A stretch of 64,000 bases of DNA from Methanothermobacter sp. MT-2. GTDB taxonomy: Archaea > Methanobacteriota > Methanobacteria > Methanobacteriales > DSM-23052. Below the pieces are notes generated by a model. It saw only the letters and a list, made by a program, of their open reading frames with translations. It was not told the origin of the DNA and ran no database searches. The position numbers were made by a program, and so were the translations under genes. The DNA lies in contig AP017647.1 of NCBI GenBank assembly GCA_003584625.1, positions 1 to 64,000 on the forward strand, written 5' to 3'. This document shows, one piece after another, positions 17,218 through 25,612 of the stretch (position 1 is its first letter; each line of letters starts with the position of its first letter).

Positions 17218-18981
17218 ATGAAAAAAGCATTGTATCTGACTGTTTTCATAACAAGCCTTTTAATACTTATCAGCAACGCCTCAGCAGCCCAATTATCATA
17301 CAACGAAATCTCAAACGCCTCAAAAATAATAACAGACCAAGCCTCAAAAACAGGCCAAATACCATCCCAAATCACAGTAAACAACAAAAACATCACCCTA
17401 GACGACTACCTATACGCCGCAAGCACCACCACAATAAACCTAAACACCAACAAAAAAACAAACATAAGCACCAACAACTACAAACCACCAACAAACCCCC
17501 CAAACAACACAGCAACCGGAAAACTCACAAAAACAACATACCTACAGGTAGCACAAAACATCAAAAAATACATGGAAACCAATGGAAGATCACCCAGCTA
17601 TGCCACCACAACAATAGGGAAAATAAGCTATCCAAGCCTGATCTACACCTATGCCAAGATAATAAACTTCTACAACACCAACGGAAGACTACCAAATTCT
17701 GTAACGGTAAAAGGTGTGAAAATTGCAAATGTTCCTGAACCAGACACGTCATTCCAGTTATCCTATAATGAAATATCCCTAGCCTCACAGACAATAACAG
17801 ATCACATAACTCAGAATGGTAAAATACCTCCCCAGATAACAATAAGCAACAAAAATGTTACACTGGATGACTATCTGTATGCCGCGGCTGCCACAGCAGT
17901 AAATTTGAATGCTAGCAAGAAAACAAACATACCCATCAACAATTACAAACCGCCAATGGATCCCTTGACAAGTACAGAAATTGGAACGCTCACAAAAACT
18001 GAATATTTACAGGTGGCAGAGAACATCAAAAAATACATGGAAACCAATGGAAGATCGCCCAGCTATGCCACCACAACAATAGGGAAAATAAGCTATCCAA
18101 GCCTGATCTACACCTATGCCAAGATAATAAACTTCTACAACACCAACGGAAGACTACCAAACTATGTAACAGTAACAAATGTGGATTTGGAGTCTCCAAT
18201 GGCGCATGGTGGAATATGGGTTCACGCTTCCATGATGGATAAAGTTAATTTCACCACTCTCAAAAATAAAGGTATAACAGACATATTTTTAGAACAACAG
18301 GCTTTTACCAGAGCGGAATATAGCACAAAACTTTTAAAGTTTCTCCAAGACGCTTCAAATGCAGGTCTCCGTGTGAATGCATGGGTAATTTGCCTCCAGG
18401 AAAATGGTACGTGGCTTGATCCAGGAAATGAAAGCAACATTGAAAAACTGATAAACAGAGTCCAAAACCTTATGAATTTTCCTGGAGTCAGTGGCATCCA
18501 CCTTGACTATATTCGTTATCCAGGAACCGCTTATAACGTTCCAAATGCAACAAATATAATAACAGGAGTGGTTCAGAGAATATATGAAACCGTGAAAAGT
18601 GTGAATCCAACATTTCTAGTATCAGCAGCGCTAATGCCAGAAATGCAAGGAAATGCTTATTATTATGGTCAGGATTATGGTCAGCTTGCAAGGTACCTTG
18701 ATGTTTTGATACCAATGGCTTACAAGGGTAATTATAATATGACAACGGATTGGATAATGGCAGTGACAAGGTATGTGAAAGATAACTGTGGTGGCAAGGA
18801 AGTGTGGACAGGCTTGCAAACCTATAAATCAGATTCTGATACAAATCCGATTCCTAAGGCAGAGCTTGAATCTGATATAATGGCTGCCTTAAATGGTGGA
18901 GCAACTGGTTACGTGCTTTTCAAGTATGGTCTCATTGACAGCGCATTTTGGGATGGGAACCCATATCGTCTACCAAATTAA
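17218..18981 (+). CDS. Secreted protein with four pseudomurein-binding repeats and a glycoside hydrolase-like TIM barrel
   Basis: A 587-residue predicted extracellular protein. The signal peptide [23 protein letters not shown] is followed by four pseudomurein-binding repeats (two LSYNEIS-type alternating with two LTKTxYLQVA-type) up to about residue 320. The C-terminal 260 residues start at [20 protein letters not shown] and contain [27 protein letters not shown] and [12 protein letters not shown]. These are strand-end motifs of the putative GHL10/DUF4015-type glycoside hydrolases, with the Asp of HLDYIRYP a plausible catalytic residue. The architecture suggests cutting of the pseudomurein glycan or another wall glycan; no activity is shown. 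The start at 17218 has TGGTGTT upstream; the longer frame from 17092 lacks a signal peptide at its start. Confidence 0.78.
   Translation: MKKALYLTVFITSLLILISNASAAQLSYNEISNASKIITDQASKTGQIPSQITVNNKNITLDDYLYAASTTTINLNTNKKTNISTNNYKPPTNPPNNTATGKLTKTTYLQVAQNIKKYMETNGRSPSYATTTIGKISYPSLIYTYAKIINFYNTNGRLPNSVTVKGVKIANVPEPDTSFQLSYNEISLASQTITDHITQNGKIPPQITISNKNVTLDDYLYAAAATAVNLNASKKTNIPINNYKPPMDPLTSTEIGTLTKTEYLQVAENIKKYMETNGRSPSYATTTIGKISYPSLIYTYAKIINFYNTNGRLPNYVTVTNVDLESPMAHGGIWVHASMMDKVNFTTLKNKGITDIFLEQQAFTRAEYSTKLLKFLQDASNAGLRVNAWVICLQENGTWLDPGNESNIEKLINRVQNLMNFPGVSGIHLDYIRYPGTAYNVPNATNIITGVVQRIYETVKSVNPTFLVSAALMPEMQGNAYYYGQDYGQLARYLDVLIPMAYKGNYNMTTDWIMAVTRYVKDNCGGKEVWTGLQTYKSDSDTNPIPKAELESDIMAALNGGATGYVLFKYGLIDSAFWDGNPYRLPN
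17520..17708 (+). repeat. 189-bp pseudomurein-binding repeat unit, copy 2
   Basis: The best match to copy 1 (14562-14750) in the neighbouring gene; the two differ at only a handful of bases, mostly silent. Confidence 0.85.
17985..18173 (+). repeat. 189-bp pseudomurein-binding repeat unit, copy 3
   Basis: The last two thirds are almost identical to copy 2 at 17520-17708. The first 40 bases have diverged ([11 protein letters not shown] instead of [11 protein letters not shown]), which looks like a conversion-tract boundary. Confidence 0.85.
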
Positions 18982-18995
18982 AATTTCCCCCCAAT

Positions 18996-19913
18996 TTATT
19001 TTTTGAAGTATGGGTGTCTATTTTTTATTGTTTCAATGAATAGTTTGCGGAGTTTTTCTAGGCTATCTTCTTGAAGCGCCTTTCTAATGTCGATGAGGTT
19101 GTCATTTCTCAATAGGCAAGGCTTTAATTTGCCTTCTGGGGTTACTCTCATCCTTGTACAGTTTGCGCAAAAGCGGGTGTTGTCCATTGGTTTCACGATT
19201 TCGATTTCCCCACCATTAATATAATATTTCTTTCTATCTTGCATAAATCTCCTTATTTTCACCTTATCAGCTATTTTGGCAAGTTTTTCTTCGATTTCGG
19301 CGAGGTTGTAATGGTATTTTTCAAAGCCGTTGTCTGGGCATTGTTCAGTGCTTAAAAGTTCGATGAGTTGTAGTATGACTCCTTGTTGATTGCAGAATTT
19401 GAACATGTCCCAGATTTCATGGGAATTTATACCCTCCATGAGCACCATGTTAACCTTGATTGGGTATAAACCTGCTTTAACAGCAGCCCTTATACCATTT
19501 TTAACATTTTCTAGCTGATTTTTACCTGTTATGAACTTGTATGTGGTGGGGTCAAGTGTATCAAGGCTTATGTTAACTCTGTCAAGGCCTGCTTTTTTGA
19601 GTTGGAAGCTATATTTGTCAAGTAGGGTGCCGTTGGTTGTGATTGCTATGTCTTTGAATCCTATGGTGTTGATTTTTTCTATTATTTTGATTATGTCATT
19701 GCGGAGTAGTGGTTCGCCGCCTGATAATCTTATTTTTGTTATGCCTAATTCGGATGCGACTTTGCATATTTTTTCTATTTCATCTGGTGTCATTTCCTGT
19801 GAACTGGGGATTATACCATCTTTATGGCAATATAAACAGTTTAGGTTACATTTTGTGGTTACCGAGATTCTTAATGATGTGACTGGTCTGTTGTAATCGT
19901 CGTAGATTTTCAT
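18996..19913 (-). CDS. moaA: GTP 3',8-cyclase
   Basis: Radical SAM enzyme of the first step of molybdopterin synthesis, acting on GTP together with MoaC. 305 residues. The N-terminal SAM cluster is CNLNCLYC, with GGEPLLR as the SAM-binding strand. The C-terminal second cluster, which binds GTP, is seen as FCANCTRMRV...CLL. The start is the ATG at 19913 behind GGAG, overlapping the stop of mobB as ATGA. Its place beside mobB and two tungsten/molybdenum pterin enzymes fits cofactor supply. Confidence 0.95.
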   Translation of the reverse strand: MKIYDDYNRPVTSLRISVTTKCNLNCLYCHKDGIIPSSQEMTPDEIEKICKVASELGITKIRLSGGEPLLRNDIIKIIEKINTIGFKDIAITTNGTLLDKYSFQLKKAGLDRVNISLDTLDPTTYKFITGKNQLENVKNGIRAAVKAGLYPIKVNMVLMEGINSHEIWDMFKFCNQQGVILQLIELLSTEQCPDNGFEKYHYNLAEIEEKLAKIADKVKIRRFMQDRKKYYINGGEIEIVKPMDNTRFCANCTRMRVTPEGKLKPCLLRNDNLIDIRKALQEDSLEKLRKLFIETIKNRHPYFKK

Positions 19914-20596
19914 TTTTCTCCTCTTATTATGATTTCTATTTTGTTGATTTTAGTTTCTTTTCTTTGGAGGGATTTAACCATTCCAGTGATGGTTTTTGAT
20001 AGGATTTCTTGGACGAATGGGTTGAGTGGTATTGGATGGCCATTTATGCGTAACATTGCTTTTTTGAATTGGCTTTTGCAGTTTATATCATCTGCATCTC
20101 CTTTAATTTTGGCCTTCGCAAATTCTTCGCAGGATTCAAATCCGCATTTTCCACAGTTTAGGTCTAGTAGGAGGCCGTAGGTTCTTTTTTCTATTATTTG
20201 GAGGAGTTTTTCGAATTCTTCTTCTTTGAGGGAGAATGGGTCTACTTTTTTTATAGTGAATTCGTTTTTTATGGAGGTTGATATGTTGGCGAATTTCAGT
20301 TTTTTGAATCCTTCTATTATTAGGAAGTCTATTTCTTGTATGAATGGTATGGTTGATATTATCCATTTTATGTCTTTTTCTGTTGGGGAGAGGAAGAAGG
20401 TTTCTTTTCCAGTTCCTGTGATTATTTTCGCCCCTGCTTTCTTGTGTCTTTCTGTGTCTTTACCTGGAAAGTCGAAGCTATGGCTGTGTTTTATTGTGCC
20501 AACCTTGTGGCCTTTGTCTGTTAATGCTTTTATTAGTCTTGTTACGAGTGTTGTTTTACCAGTGTCCTTTGTACCTATCACGCTAAGTATCTTCAT
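19910..20596 (-). CDS. mobB: MobB-like GTPase with C-terminal Fe-S domain
   Basis: P-loop protein linked to making the guanine dinucleotide form of molybdopterin. 228 residues. The N-terminal MobB domain has Walker A GTKDTGKTTLV and a typical HSHSFDFPGKDT segment. The C-terminal part adds four cysteines (CGKCGFESC...C) of the type that binds a [4Fe-4S] cluster in corrinoid and Rnf proteins, an addition absent from bacterial MobB. The ATG at 20596 directly follows GGTGACC, so the upstream extension to 20647 is not used. It is coupled to moaA and diverges from the formate dehydrogenase gene across about 75 bases. Confidence 0.88.
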   Translation of the reverse strand: MKILSVIGTKDTGKTTLVTRLIKALTDKGHKVGTIKHSHSFDFPGKDTERHKKAGAKIITGTGKETFFLSPTEKDIKWIISTIPFIQEIDFLIIEGFKKLKFANISTSIKNEFTIKKVDPFSLKEEEFEKLLQIIEKRTYGLLLDLNCGKCGFESCEEFAKAKIKGDADDINCKSQFKKAMLRINGHPIPLNPFVQEILSKTITGMVKSLQRKETKINKIEIIIRGEK

Positions 20597-20671
20597 ATGG
20601 TCACCAAGACAAAGGTTTATTTTTAGATAATGATAAATTTTCTCCATAAAATAAATTTTTTAAGGATGTCT

Positions 20672-23335
20672 ATGAAGGGGAAAGTAGAGTTTATCTTAGA
20701 TGGTCAAAGGATTGAAGTTGATGAGGGTAAAAGTATATTGGAGGCCGCCCTCGAAAACGGCGTATACATACCGCATCTTTGTTTCAGGCCGGGTTTGGAT
20801 GCCTTCGGCGCCTGTAGATTGTGTCTGGTTGAAACAGCTGATGGTAGGCTTGTAACTGCATGCGAGACTCTAGTAGAAGATGGTATGAGGGTGATATCCG
20901 ATTCTCAGAGGCTTAATGGGATTAGGAGGGTTATAGCTTCATTGTTGATAAGTGAACATGTGGGGGATTGTCTTAGATGTCCTAGCTCTGGAGAATGTAA
21001 ATTACAGGAGGTGTCCTCTTATCTTGGCATCAGTGATGAGGATTTGATGGGGCTGAGGGAACTTAAAATTGATGATTCAATTGATGATTCTAACCCGTTC
21101 TTTATAAAGGATAATGGGAAGTGCGTGCTCTGCGGCTTATGCATCCAATCTTGTGATATTATAGGCGTTAATGCGATAGATTTCACATTTAGAGGTGCTA
21201 AGACCAAGATTGGCACATTTATGGACAAACCCTTGATGGATTCCATCTGCGTATCTTGTGGTGAATGTGTTGAAACATGTCCTGTCGGCGCCCTTATAAG
21301 CAGGTTAGAGAAGCCATCAAGGGAAGTCAAAAGCGTGTGTCCATATTGTGGTGTGGGCTGTGGGATTTATCTCGGAATCAAGGGTAATAGGATAGTTAGC
21401 GCAAGGGGAGACCCTAAAAATCCGGTTAATTATGGAAAACTTTGTGTTAAGGGGAGGTTCGCCTTAGACTTCGTGAACAGCGAAGAAAGACTAGAAAAAC
21501 CACTCATAAAACAAAATGGTAGTTTCAAAGAGGTTGGGTGGGATGAAGCCATTTCATTCATAGCAGATAAACTTTCAAAGTATGATGGGGATGAATTCGC
21601 GGCTATAGCCTCCGCGAAGTGTACTAATGAAGAAAATTATCTGCTACAAAAATTTACTAGAGTTGTGATGAACTCCAATAATATTGATCATTGTGCAAGG
21701 CTCTGTCACGCCCCATCCCTCGTGGCGCTCAGCAAAACCCTCGGCAGCGGCGCCATGACCAATTCAATCAACGAACTTAAAAATGCTGATTGTATCTTCG
21801 CAATAGGAACCAACACAACAGAAACACACCCCATAATCGCATATAAAGTTATAGAAGCCGTTAAAAACGGTTCAAAACTTATAGTGGCCAATCCTACAAG
21901 GATAGAGCTTGTAAGACATGCTGATGTTTACCTTAGGAATAAACCCGGCACTGATGTGCCTTTAATCTTGGGAATGTGCAAGATCATATTAGAGGAGGAT
22001 CTTATAGACCATGATTTCATAAAAGAAAAAACTGAAGGTTCCGAATCTTTCATAGAATATCTTCGTAGTCTTAGATTAGATGAGATAGAATCTATAACGG
22101 GTGTGCCCCGAGAGGATATTAGGAGGGCTGCTATACTCTATGCCTCTTCTCCCAACTCGTCGATAATCTATGCCATGGGTATAACACAACATATCAATGG
22201 AACTGATAATGTCTTTGCACTTAGCAATCTTGCACTTTTAACAAGCAACCTTGGAAGAGCCCATACAGGTGTTAATCCATTAAGAGGACAGAATAATGTC
22301 CAAGGATCCTCAGATATGGGCGCATTACCCAATTTATATCCAGGATACCAACCGCTTGAAGATGCGAAGGAAAAATTTGAAACAAAATGGAAGTGTAAAC
22401 TACCCAAAGAAAATGGGCTGACGTTACCTGAAATATTTGAAAATATACTCAAAGGTAAAGTAAAAGCATTGTATATAATGGGCGAAAATCCCATTTTAAG
22501 CGAACCAGACATAGAGAATGTGGAAAAAGCCCTTAAAAGCCTTGAATTTTTAATCGTGCAGGATATATTCCCAACTGAAACTTCAAAGTTTGCAGATGTT
22601 ATTCTACCGGCTTGTTCATTCGCAGAAAAAGATGGTACATTCACAAACACTGAACGAAGAGTCCAAATGATAAGATCTGCTGTTAAACCACCAGGATATG
22701 CCAAACCAGACTGGTGGATCATATGCAAGATAGCAGAAAAAATGGGAGCCTCAGGTTTTGAATTTGAAAACCCCCAGGAAATTTTTGAGGAGATAAGGGA
22801 ACTTGTACCATCTTATAGTGGCATATCATATGAAAGGTTAGAAAGTGGGGGAATACAATGGCCATGTAGAAGTACAGAGGATCCTGGGACGGTCTATCTT
22901 TATAAGGATAGTTTTGCGAGGGAAAATGGTAGGGCGAAGTTTATAATACCATCATTTAAGTTAGTTGAGATTCCTGATGAGGAGTATCCCTTTATGCTTA
23001 TCACAGGTAGAAGTTTATATCAGTATCATACTAGGACTATGACAAGTAAAATTAAGGGTCTTGAAGAGTTTGAGGATTGGAAGTTTCTCCAAATGAATCC
23101 TAGGGATGGTGAGAGGTTGGGAATTTGTGAGGGCGATTTTGTGTTGGTTAGATCTAGGCGAGGGTCTGCTAGGGTTAGGGTGAGATTTAATGAAGCTTTA
23201 ATGGAAGGTGTTACTTTTATGAGTTTCCATTTCGCTCTTGCCAATCGTCTTACAAGTTCTAAGAGAGATCCTCTTTCTGGGATGCCTGGTTTGAAGGTTT
23301 CTTGTGTTGCTTTAACCCCACAACAGGATGTGTAG
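20672..23335 (+). CDS. fdhA: Formate dehydrogenase catalytic subunit with NuoG-like N-terminus
   Basis: An 887-residue molybdopterin oxidoreductase predicted to interconvert formate and CO2. The N-terminus matches NuoG/HoxU: a [2Fe-2S] domain (LCFRPGLDAFGACRLC), a His-Cys3 cluster (HVGDCLRCPSSGEC) and two ferredoxin clusters (CVLCGLC, CVSCGEC). The catalytic part opens with the CPYCGVGC cluster and carries the formate dehydrogenase signature with Cys345-His346, so cysteine replaces selenocysteine as metal ligand. This layout is that of NAD(P)-dependent or bifurcating formate dehydrogenases, not the usual short F420-type FdhA of methanogens. No fdhB is adjacent; NuoE/F-like partners are at 49.9-52.2 kb. 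I chose the ATG at 20672 behind AAGG; 20666 is also possible. Confidence 0.85.
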   Translation: MKGKVEFILDGQRIEVDEGKSILEAALENGVYIPHLCFRPGLDAFGACRLCLVETADGRLVTACETLVEDGMRVISDSQRLNGIRRVIASLLISEHVGDCLRCPSSGECKLQEVSSYLGISDEDLMGLRELKIDDSIDDSNPFFIKDNGKCVLCGLCIQSCDIIGVNAIDFTFRGAKTKIGTFMDKPLMDSICVSCGECVETCPVGALISRLEKPSREVKSVCPYCGVGCGIYLGIKGNRIVSARGDPKNPVNYGKLCVKGRFALDFVNSEERLEKPLIKQNGSFKEVGWDEAISFIADKLSKYDGDEFAAIASAKCTNEENYLLQKFTRVVMNSNNIDHCARLCHAPSLVALSKTLGSGAMTNSINELKNADCIFAIGTNTTETHPIIAYKVIEAVKNGSKLIVANPTRIELVRHADVYLRNKPGTDVPLILGMCKIILEEDLIDHDFIKEKTEGSESFIEYLRSLRLDEIESITGVPREDIRRAAILYASSPNSSIIYAMGITQHINGTDNVFALSNLALLTSNLGRAHTGVNPLRGQNNVQGSSDMGALPNLYPGYQPLEDAKEKFETKWKCKLPKENGLTLPEIFENILKGKVKALYIMGENPILSEPDIENVEKALKSLEFLIVQDIFPTETSKFADVILPACSFAEKDGTFTNTERRVQMIRSAVKPPGYAKPDWWIICKIAEKMGASGFEFENPQEIFEEIRELVPSYSGISYERLESGGIQWPCRSTEDPGTVYLYKDSFARENGRAKFIIPSFKLVEIPDEEYPFMLITGRSLYQYHTRTMTSKIKGLEEFEDWKFLQMNPRDGERLGICEGDFVLVRSRRGSARVRVRFNEALMEGVTFMSFHFALANRLTSSKRDPLSGMPGLKVSCVALTPQQDV

Positions 23336-23345
23336 ATAGCACACA
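23329..23345. promoter_or_regulatory. Operator-like palindrome A upstream of the fwd TATA box
   Basis: TGTGTAGATAGCACACA is an inverted repeat (TGTGT/ACACA). It overlaps the fdhA stop codon and ends five bases before the TATA element. A related site lies downstream of the promoter at 23409. Confidence 0.55.
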
Positions 23346-23349
23346 ATAC

Positions 23350-23357
23350 TATATATA
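23350..23357 (+). promoter_or_regulatory. TATA box of the fwd operon
   Basis: TATATATA lies about 80 bases before the fwdH ATG, giving an expected transcription start near 23380 and a leader of about 50 bases. It sits between two matching palindromes. Confidence 0.6.
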
Positions 23358-23408
23358 CTTTTCTATTTTTTCTTGGTAGAAATATTTTAAATAAAATAAA
23401 CATGAAAG

Positions 23409-23423
23409 TGTGATTAGCACACA
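23409..23423. promoter_or_regulatory. Operator-like palindrome B in the fwd leader
   Basis: TGTGATTAGCACACA shares its TGTG...AGCACACA ends with site A, with a spacer two bases shorter. It lies just before the GGTGACC ribosome binding site of fwdH, where a bound repressor could block transcription. Confidence 0.55.
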
Positions 23424-23433
23424 TGGTGACCCG

Positions 23434-23889
23434 ATGCCAAAGCATATAGTTTCCGGACTAAGATACCTTGCAGCAGTAAACCTAACAAAACAGGGACACA
23501 CACAAAAAGAGGTAGCCAAAAGACTAGGCATCAACAGATCCACCGTCTCCCACTACCTAAACGGTAGAAACCTTTCAATAAAATCCATAGAAATTGCAAA
23601 GGTAATAACAGAATTATGCCCAAGAGACTTCCTACTTCTAACCTACGCCCTCATACAAGACATAGACAAAACAAAAATAATAGTCAAAAGTTGCCAAAAA
23701 AAGAAATTCAAAGCCTCAGTGAAAAATTCATGCATCGGATGCGGTATCTGCATAGACAGCTGCCTTATGAAAGCCATAAAACTAGATGAACTAAAAGCAA
23801 AAATCGACTCAAAATGGTGTTGTGGTTGCCTCATATGTGTTGAAATGTGTCCAACAAACTCTATAGAAATTGAGGAGGTAGAAGATTGA
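23434..23889 (+). CDS. fwdH: FwdH: helix-turn-helix/ferredoxin protein
   Basis: First gene of the tungsten formylmethanofuran dehydrogenase operon. 151 residues. The N-terminal 60 residues form a clear helix-turn-helix ([20 protein letters not shown]). The C-terminal half holds two ferredoxin motifs, [11 protein letters not shown] and [12 protein letters not shown]. Known fwd operons start with fwdH, but its role in the enzyme is not settled. The combination suggests a redox-sensing regulator or an electron carrier with DNA binding. The ATG at 23434 has GGTGACC upstream. The stop shares one base with the fwdF ATG (TGATG). Confidence 0.85.
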   Translation: MPKHIVSGLRYLAAVNLTKQGHTQKEVAKRLGINRSTVSHYLNGRNLSIKSIEIAKVITELCPRDFLLLTYALIQDIDKTKIIVKSCQKKKFKASVKNSCIGCGICIDSCLMKAIKLDELKAKIDSKWCCGCLICVEMCPTNSIEIEEVED

Positions 23890-24944
23890 TGGAGACGACA
23901 GAAGTAATAGAAGAAGGAGGGAACATCACCGTCGAAAGAGCCGGCGAAGAATCCCGAAAATTGTTATTCAACAACGGTCTCTGCGCAGTCTGCGGCTTGT
24001 GCGAAGAAATCTGCCCAGTAGAAGCCATCGAAACCAACCCCACAGGCGCCATGATCAGAACAGAACAAGAAACCAGCAAAATAACAATAGACGAAGGAAA
24101 ATGTGTACTATGTGGAATGTGCAGTTCAATATGCCCATTCCAAGCACTAGACCTCCAAATAGACGGCACATCCATAAAAGAAATCCCAGGATACCCACAA
24201 CTAATAAAATCGGCCGAAATCGACGAAAACGAATGTATAAACTGTAAAGCCTGTGAAATAGCATGCCCACAAGATGCCATAACCATAACAAGAGAACTAC
24301 CAAAAAGAAAAGACCTCATAACAGGAGAAATAGAAATAGACAAAGACACATGCATCTACTGTGGAATATGTGAAGAAATGTGCCCAGCAGACGCCATCGA
24401 AATAACCTACGAAGAGCCAACATCAATAAACCCAGTCATAGCCAGCGACATCAACGTAGACGAAGACAAATGCGTCCACTGCGGAATCTGCAAGAGAGTA
24501 TGCCCAGTCGACGCAATAATGCAAGTATGCAGAATCTGCCCATACGGAGAATACGAAATTGAACTAGAACCAGAAATAACAGGAACATCCTACATAGACC
24601 CAGAACTATGCGTCAACTGCGGATGGTGCCAAGAAATCTGCCCGGTAGACGCAGCCAAAGTCACAAAACCATTCGAGGGCGAACTAATCCTTGACGAAGA
24701 AACATGTCAAGGATGCGAAACATGCGTTATGGTATGCCCATGTAACGTACTATCATTCCCCAAACCAGAAAAAGTCGGAGACAAACCAGAAAAACTCCAC
24801 AAGGATGAAACATTCTGTATATACTGTGGTGCATGCGAAAGATCTTGTCCAGTAGATGCAATAACAGTTAAAAGGAAAAAAATCAACTACACACCAACCA
24901 AATCAAAGGCATGGCAAAATGCATTCGAATCCTTAACAAAATAA
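23889..24944 (+). CDS. fwdF: Formylmethanofuran dehydrogenase polyferredoxin FwdF
   Basis: Electron-wire subunit of the Fwd complex. 351 residues with eight CxxCxxCxxxC[P] ferredoxin motifs in tandem, from [12 protein letters not shown] to [12 protein letters not shown], which matches the eight [4Fe-4S] clusters known for FwdF. It carries electrons from reduced ferredoxin or the heterodisulfide reductase complex to the tungsten site in FwdB. The ATG at 23889 is preceded by GAGGAGGT inside the end of fwdH. The codons are unusually rich in A and C, giving long false frames on other strands. Confidence 0.95.
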   Translation: METTEVIEEGGNITVERAGEESRKLLFNNGLCAVCGLCEEICPVEAIETNPTGAMIRTEQETSKITIDEGKCVLCGMCSSICPFQALDLQIDGTSIKEIPGYPQLIKSAEIDENECINCKACEIACPQDAITITRELPKRKDLITGEIEIDKDTCIYCGICEEMCPADAIEITYEEPTSINPVIASDINVDEDKCVHCGICKRVCPVDAIMQVCRICPYGEYEIELEPEITGTSYIDPELCVNCGWCQEICPVDAAKVTKPFEGELILDEETCQGCETCVMVCPCNVLSFPKPEKVGDKPEKLHKDETFCIYCGACERSCPVDAITVKRKKINYTPTKSKAWQNAFESLTK

Positions 24945-24959
24945 TGGGGGTTTATCAAA

Positions 24960-25208
24960 ATGGCTATCGAATTAAAAGCATATCCAGACCTTTGTCACGG
25001 ATGTGGAAACTGCGTCGTAGCATGTCCAGTAAATGCCTTAAGAAGCTCTGAAATCGCAGGAGGTAAAGGACCCACAGACGAAGTAGAAGTCATAATGGTA
25101 GTAGAAGATGGTACCATCAACATAAAAAATTCAGATCTCTGCGGAAAATGTGGAACATGCGTTGAAAGTTGTCCTGTAGACGCAATAAGATTGGAGGAAT
25201 CAGAATGA
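24960..25208 (+). CDS. fwdG: Formylmethanofuran dehydrogenase ferredoxin subunit FwdG
   Basis: An 82-residue ferredoxin with two [4Fe-4S] motifs, CHGCGNCVVACP near the start and CGKCGTCVESCP near the end, separated by a linker of about 45 residues. It bridges FwdF and the catalytic subunits. It starts 15 bases after fwdF and its stop overlaps the fwdD start as ATGA. Confidence 0.94.
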   Translation: MAIELKAYPDLCHGCGNCVVACPVNALRSSEIAGGKGPTDEVEVIMVVEDGTINIKNSDLCGKCGTCVESCPVDAIRLEESE

Positions 25209-25600
25209 GAGCAATACTAAATACTGGTAGAACAATATGGCAAGGACAAGCCATAGAAGCCGGGAAAGACCTTAAATTATACGTGGATGCCGCTGCAATA
25301 GTCTACATGAACCCCGAGATGATGAGAGCACTCGGAGTAAGAGAAGGAGACAACGTAAAAGTCATATCAGAATATGGAGAAATAGTGGTAAAAGTCGCGG
25401 AGACAAAAGAAGCCCTACCAGAAAACATGATATTCATTCCAATGGGTCCATGGGCCAACAGCGTTGTAAGACCAAGCACAGACTCAACAGCAACACCAAG
25501 CTTCAAAAACATCCCAGTAGAGGTCATACCAACAGATGAAAAGGTACTTGACATGCCCACATTAATGAAAAAGGCCTATGGCAAATTTGGTCAAATCTGA
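25205..25600 (+). CDS. fwdD: Formylmethanofuran dehydrogenase subunit D
   Basis: A 131-residue subunit equivalent to the C-terminal molybdopterin-dinucleotide-binding domain of larger oxidoreductases; with FwdB it encloses the tungstopterin cofactor. Family blocks include MRAILNTGRTIWQGQ at the start and a PMGPWANSVVRP motif contacting the pterin. The ATG at 25205 overlaps the fwdG stop and is preceded by GGAGGAATC; a longer frame from 25169 lies inside fwdG. Confidence 0.93.
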   Translation: MRAILNTGRTIWQGQAIEAGKDLKLYVDAAAIVYMNPEMMRALGVREGDNVKVISEYGEIVVKVAETKEALPENMIFIPMGPWANSVVRPSTDSTATPSFKNIPVEVIPTDEKVLDMPTLMKKAYGKFGQI

Positions 25601-25612
25601 GGGAGGATTAAA

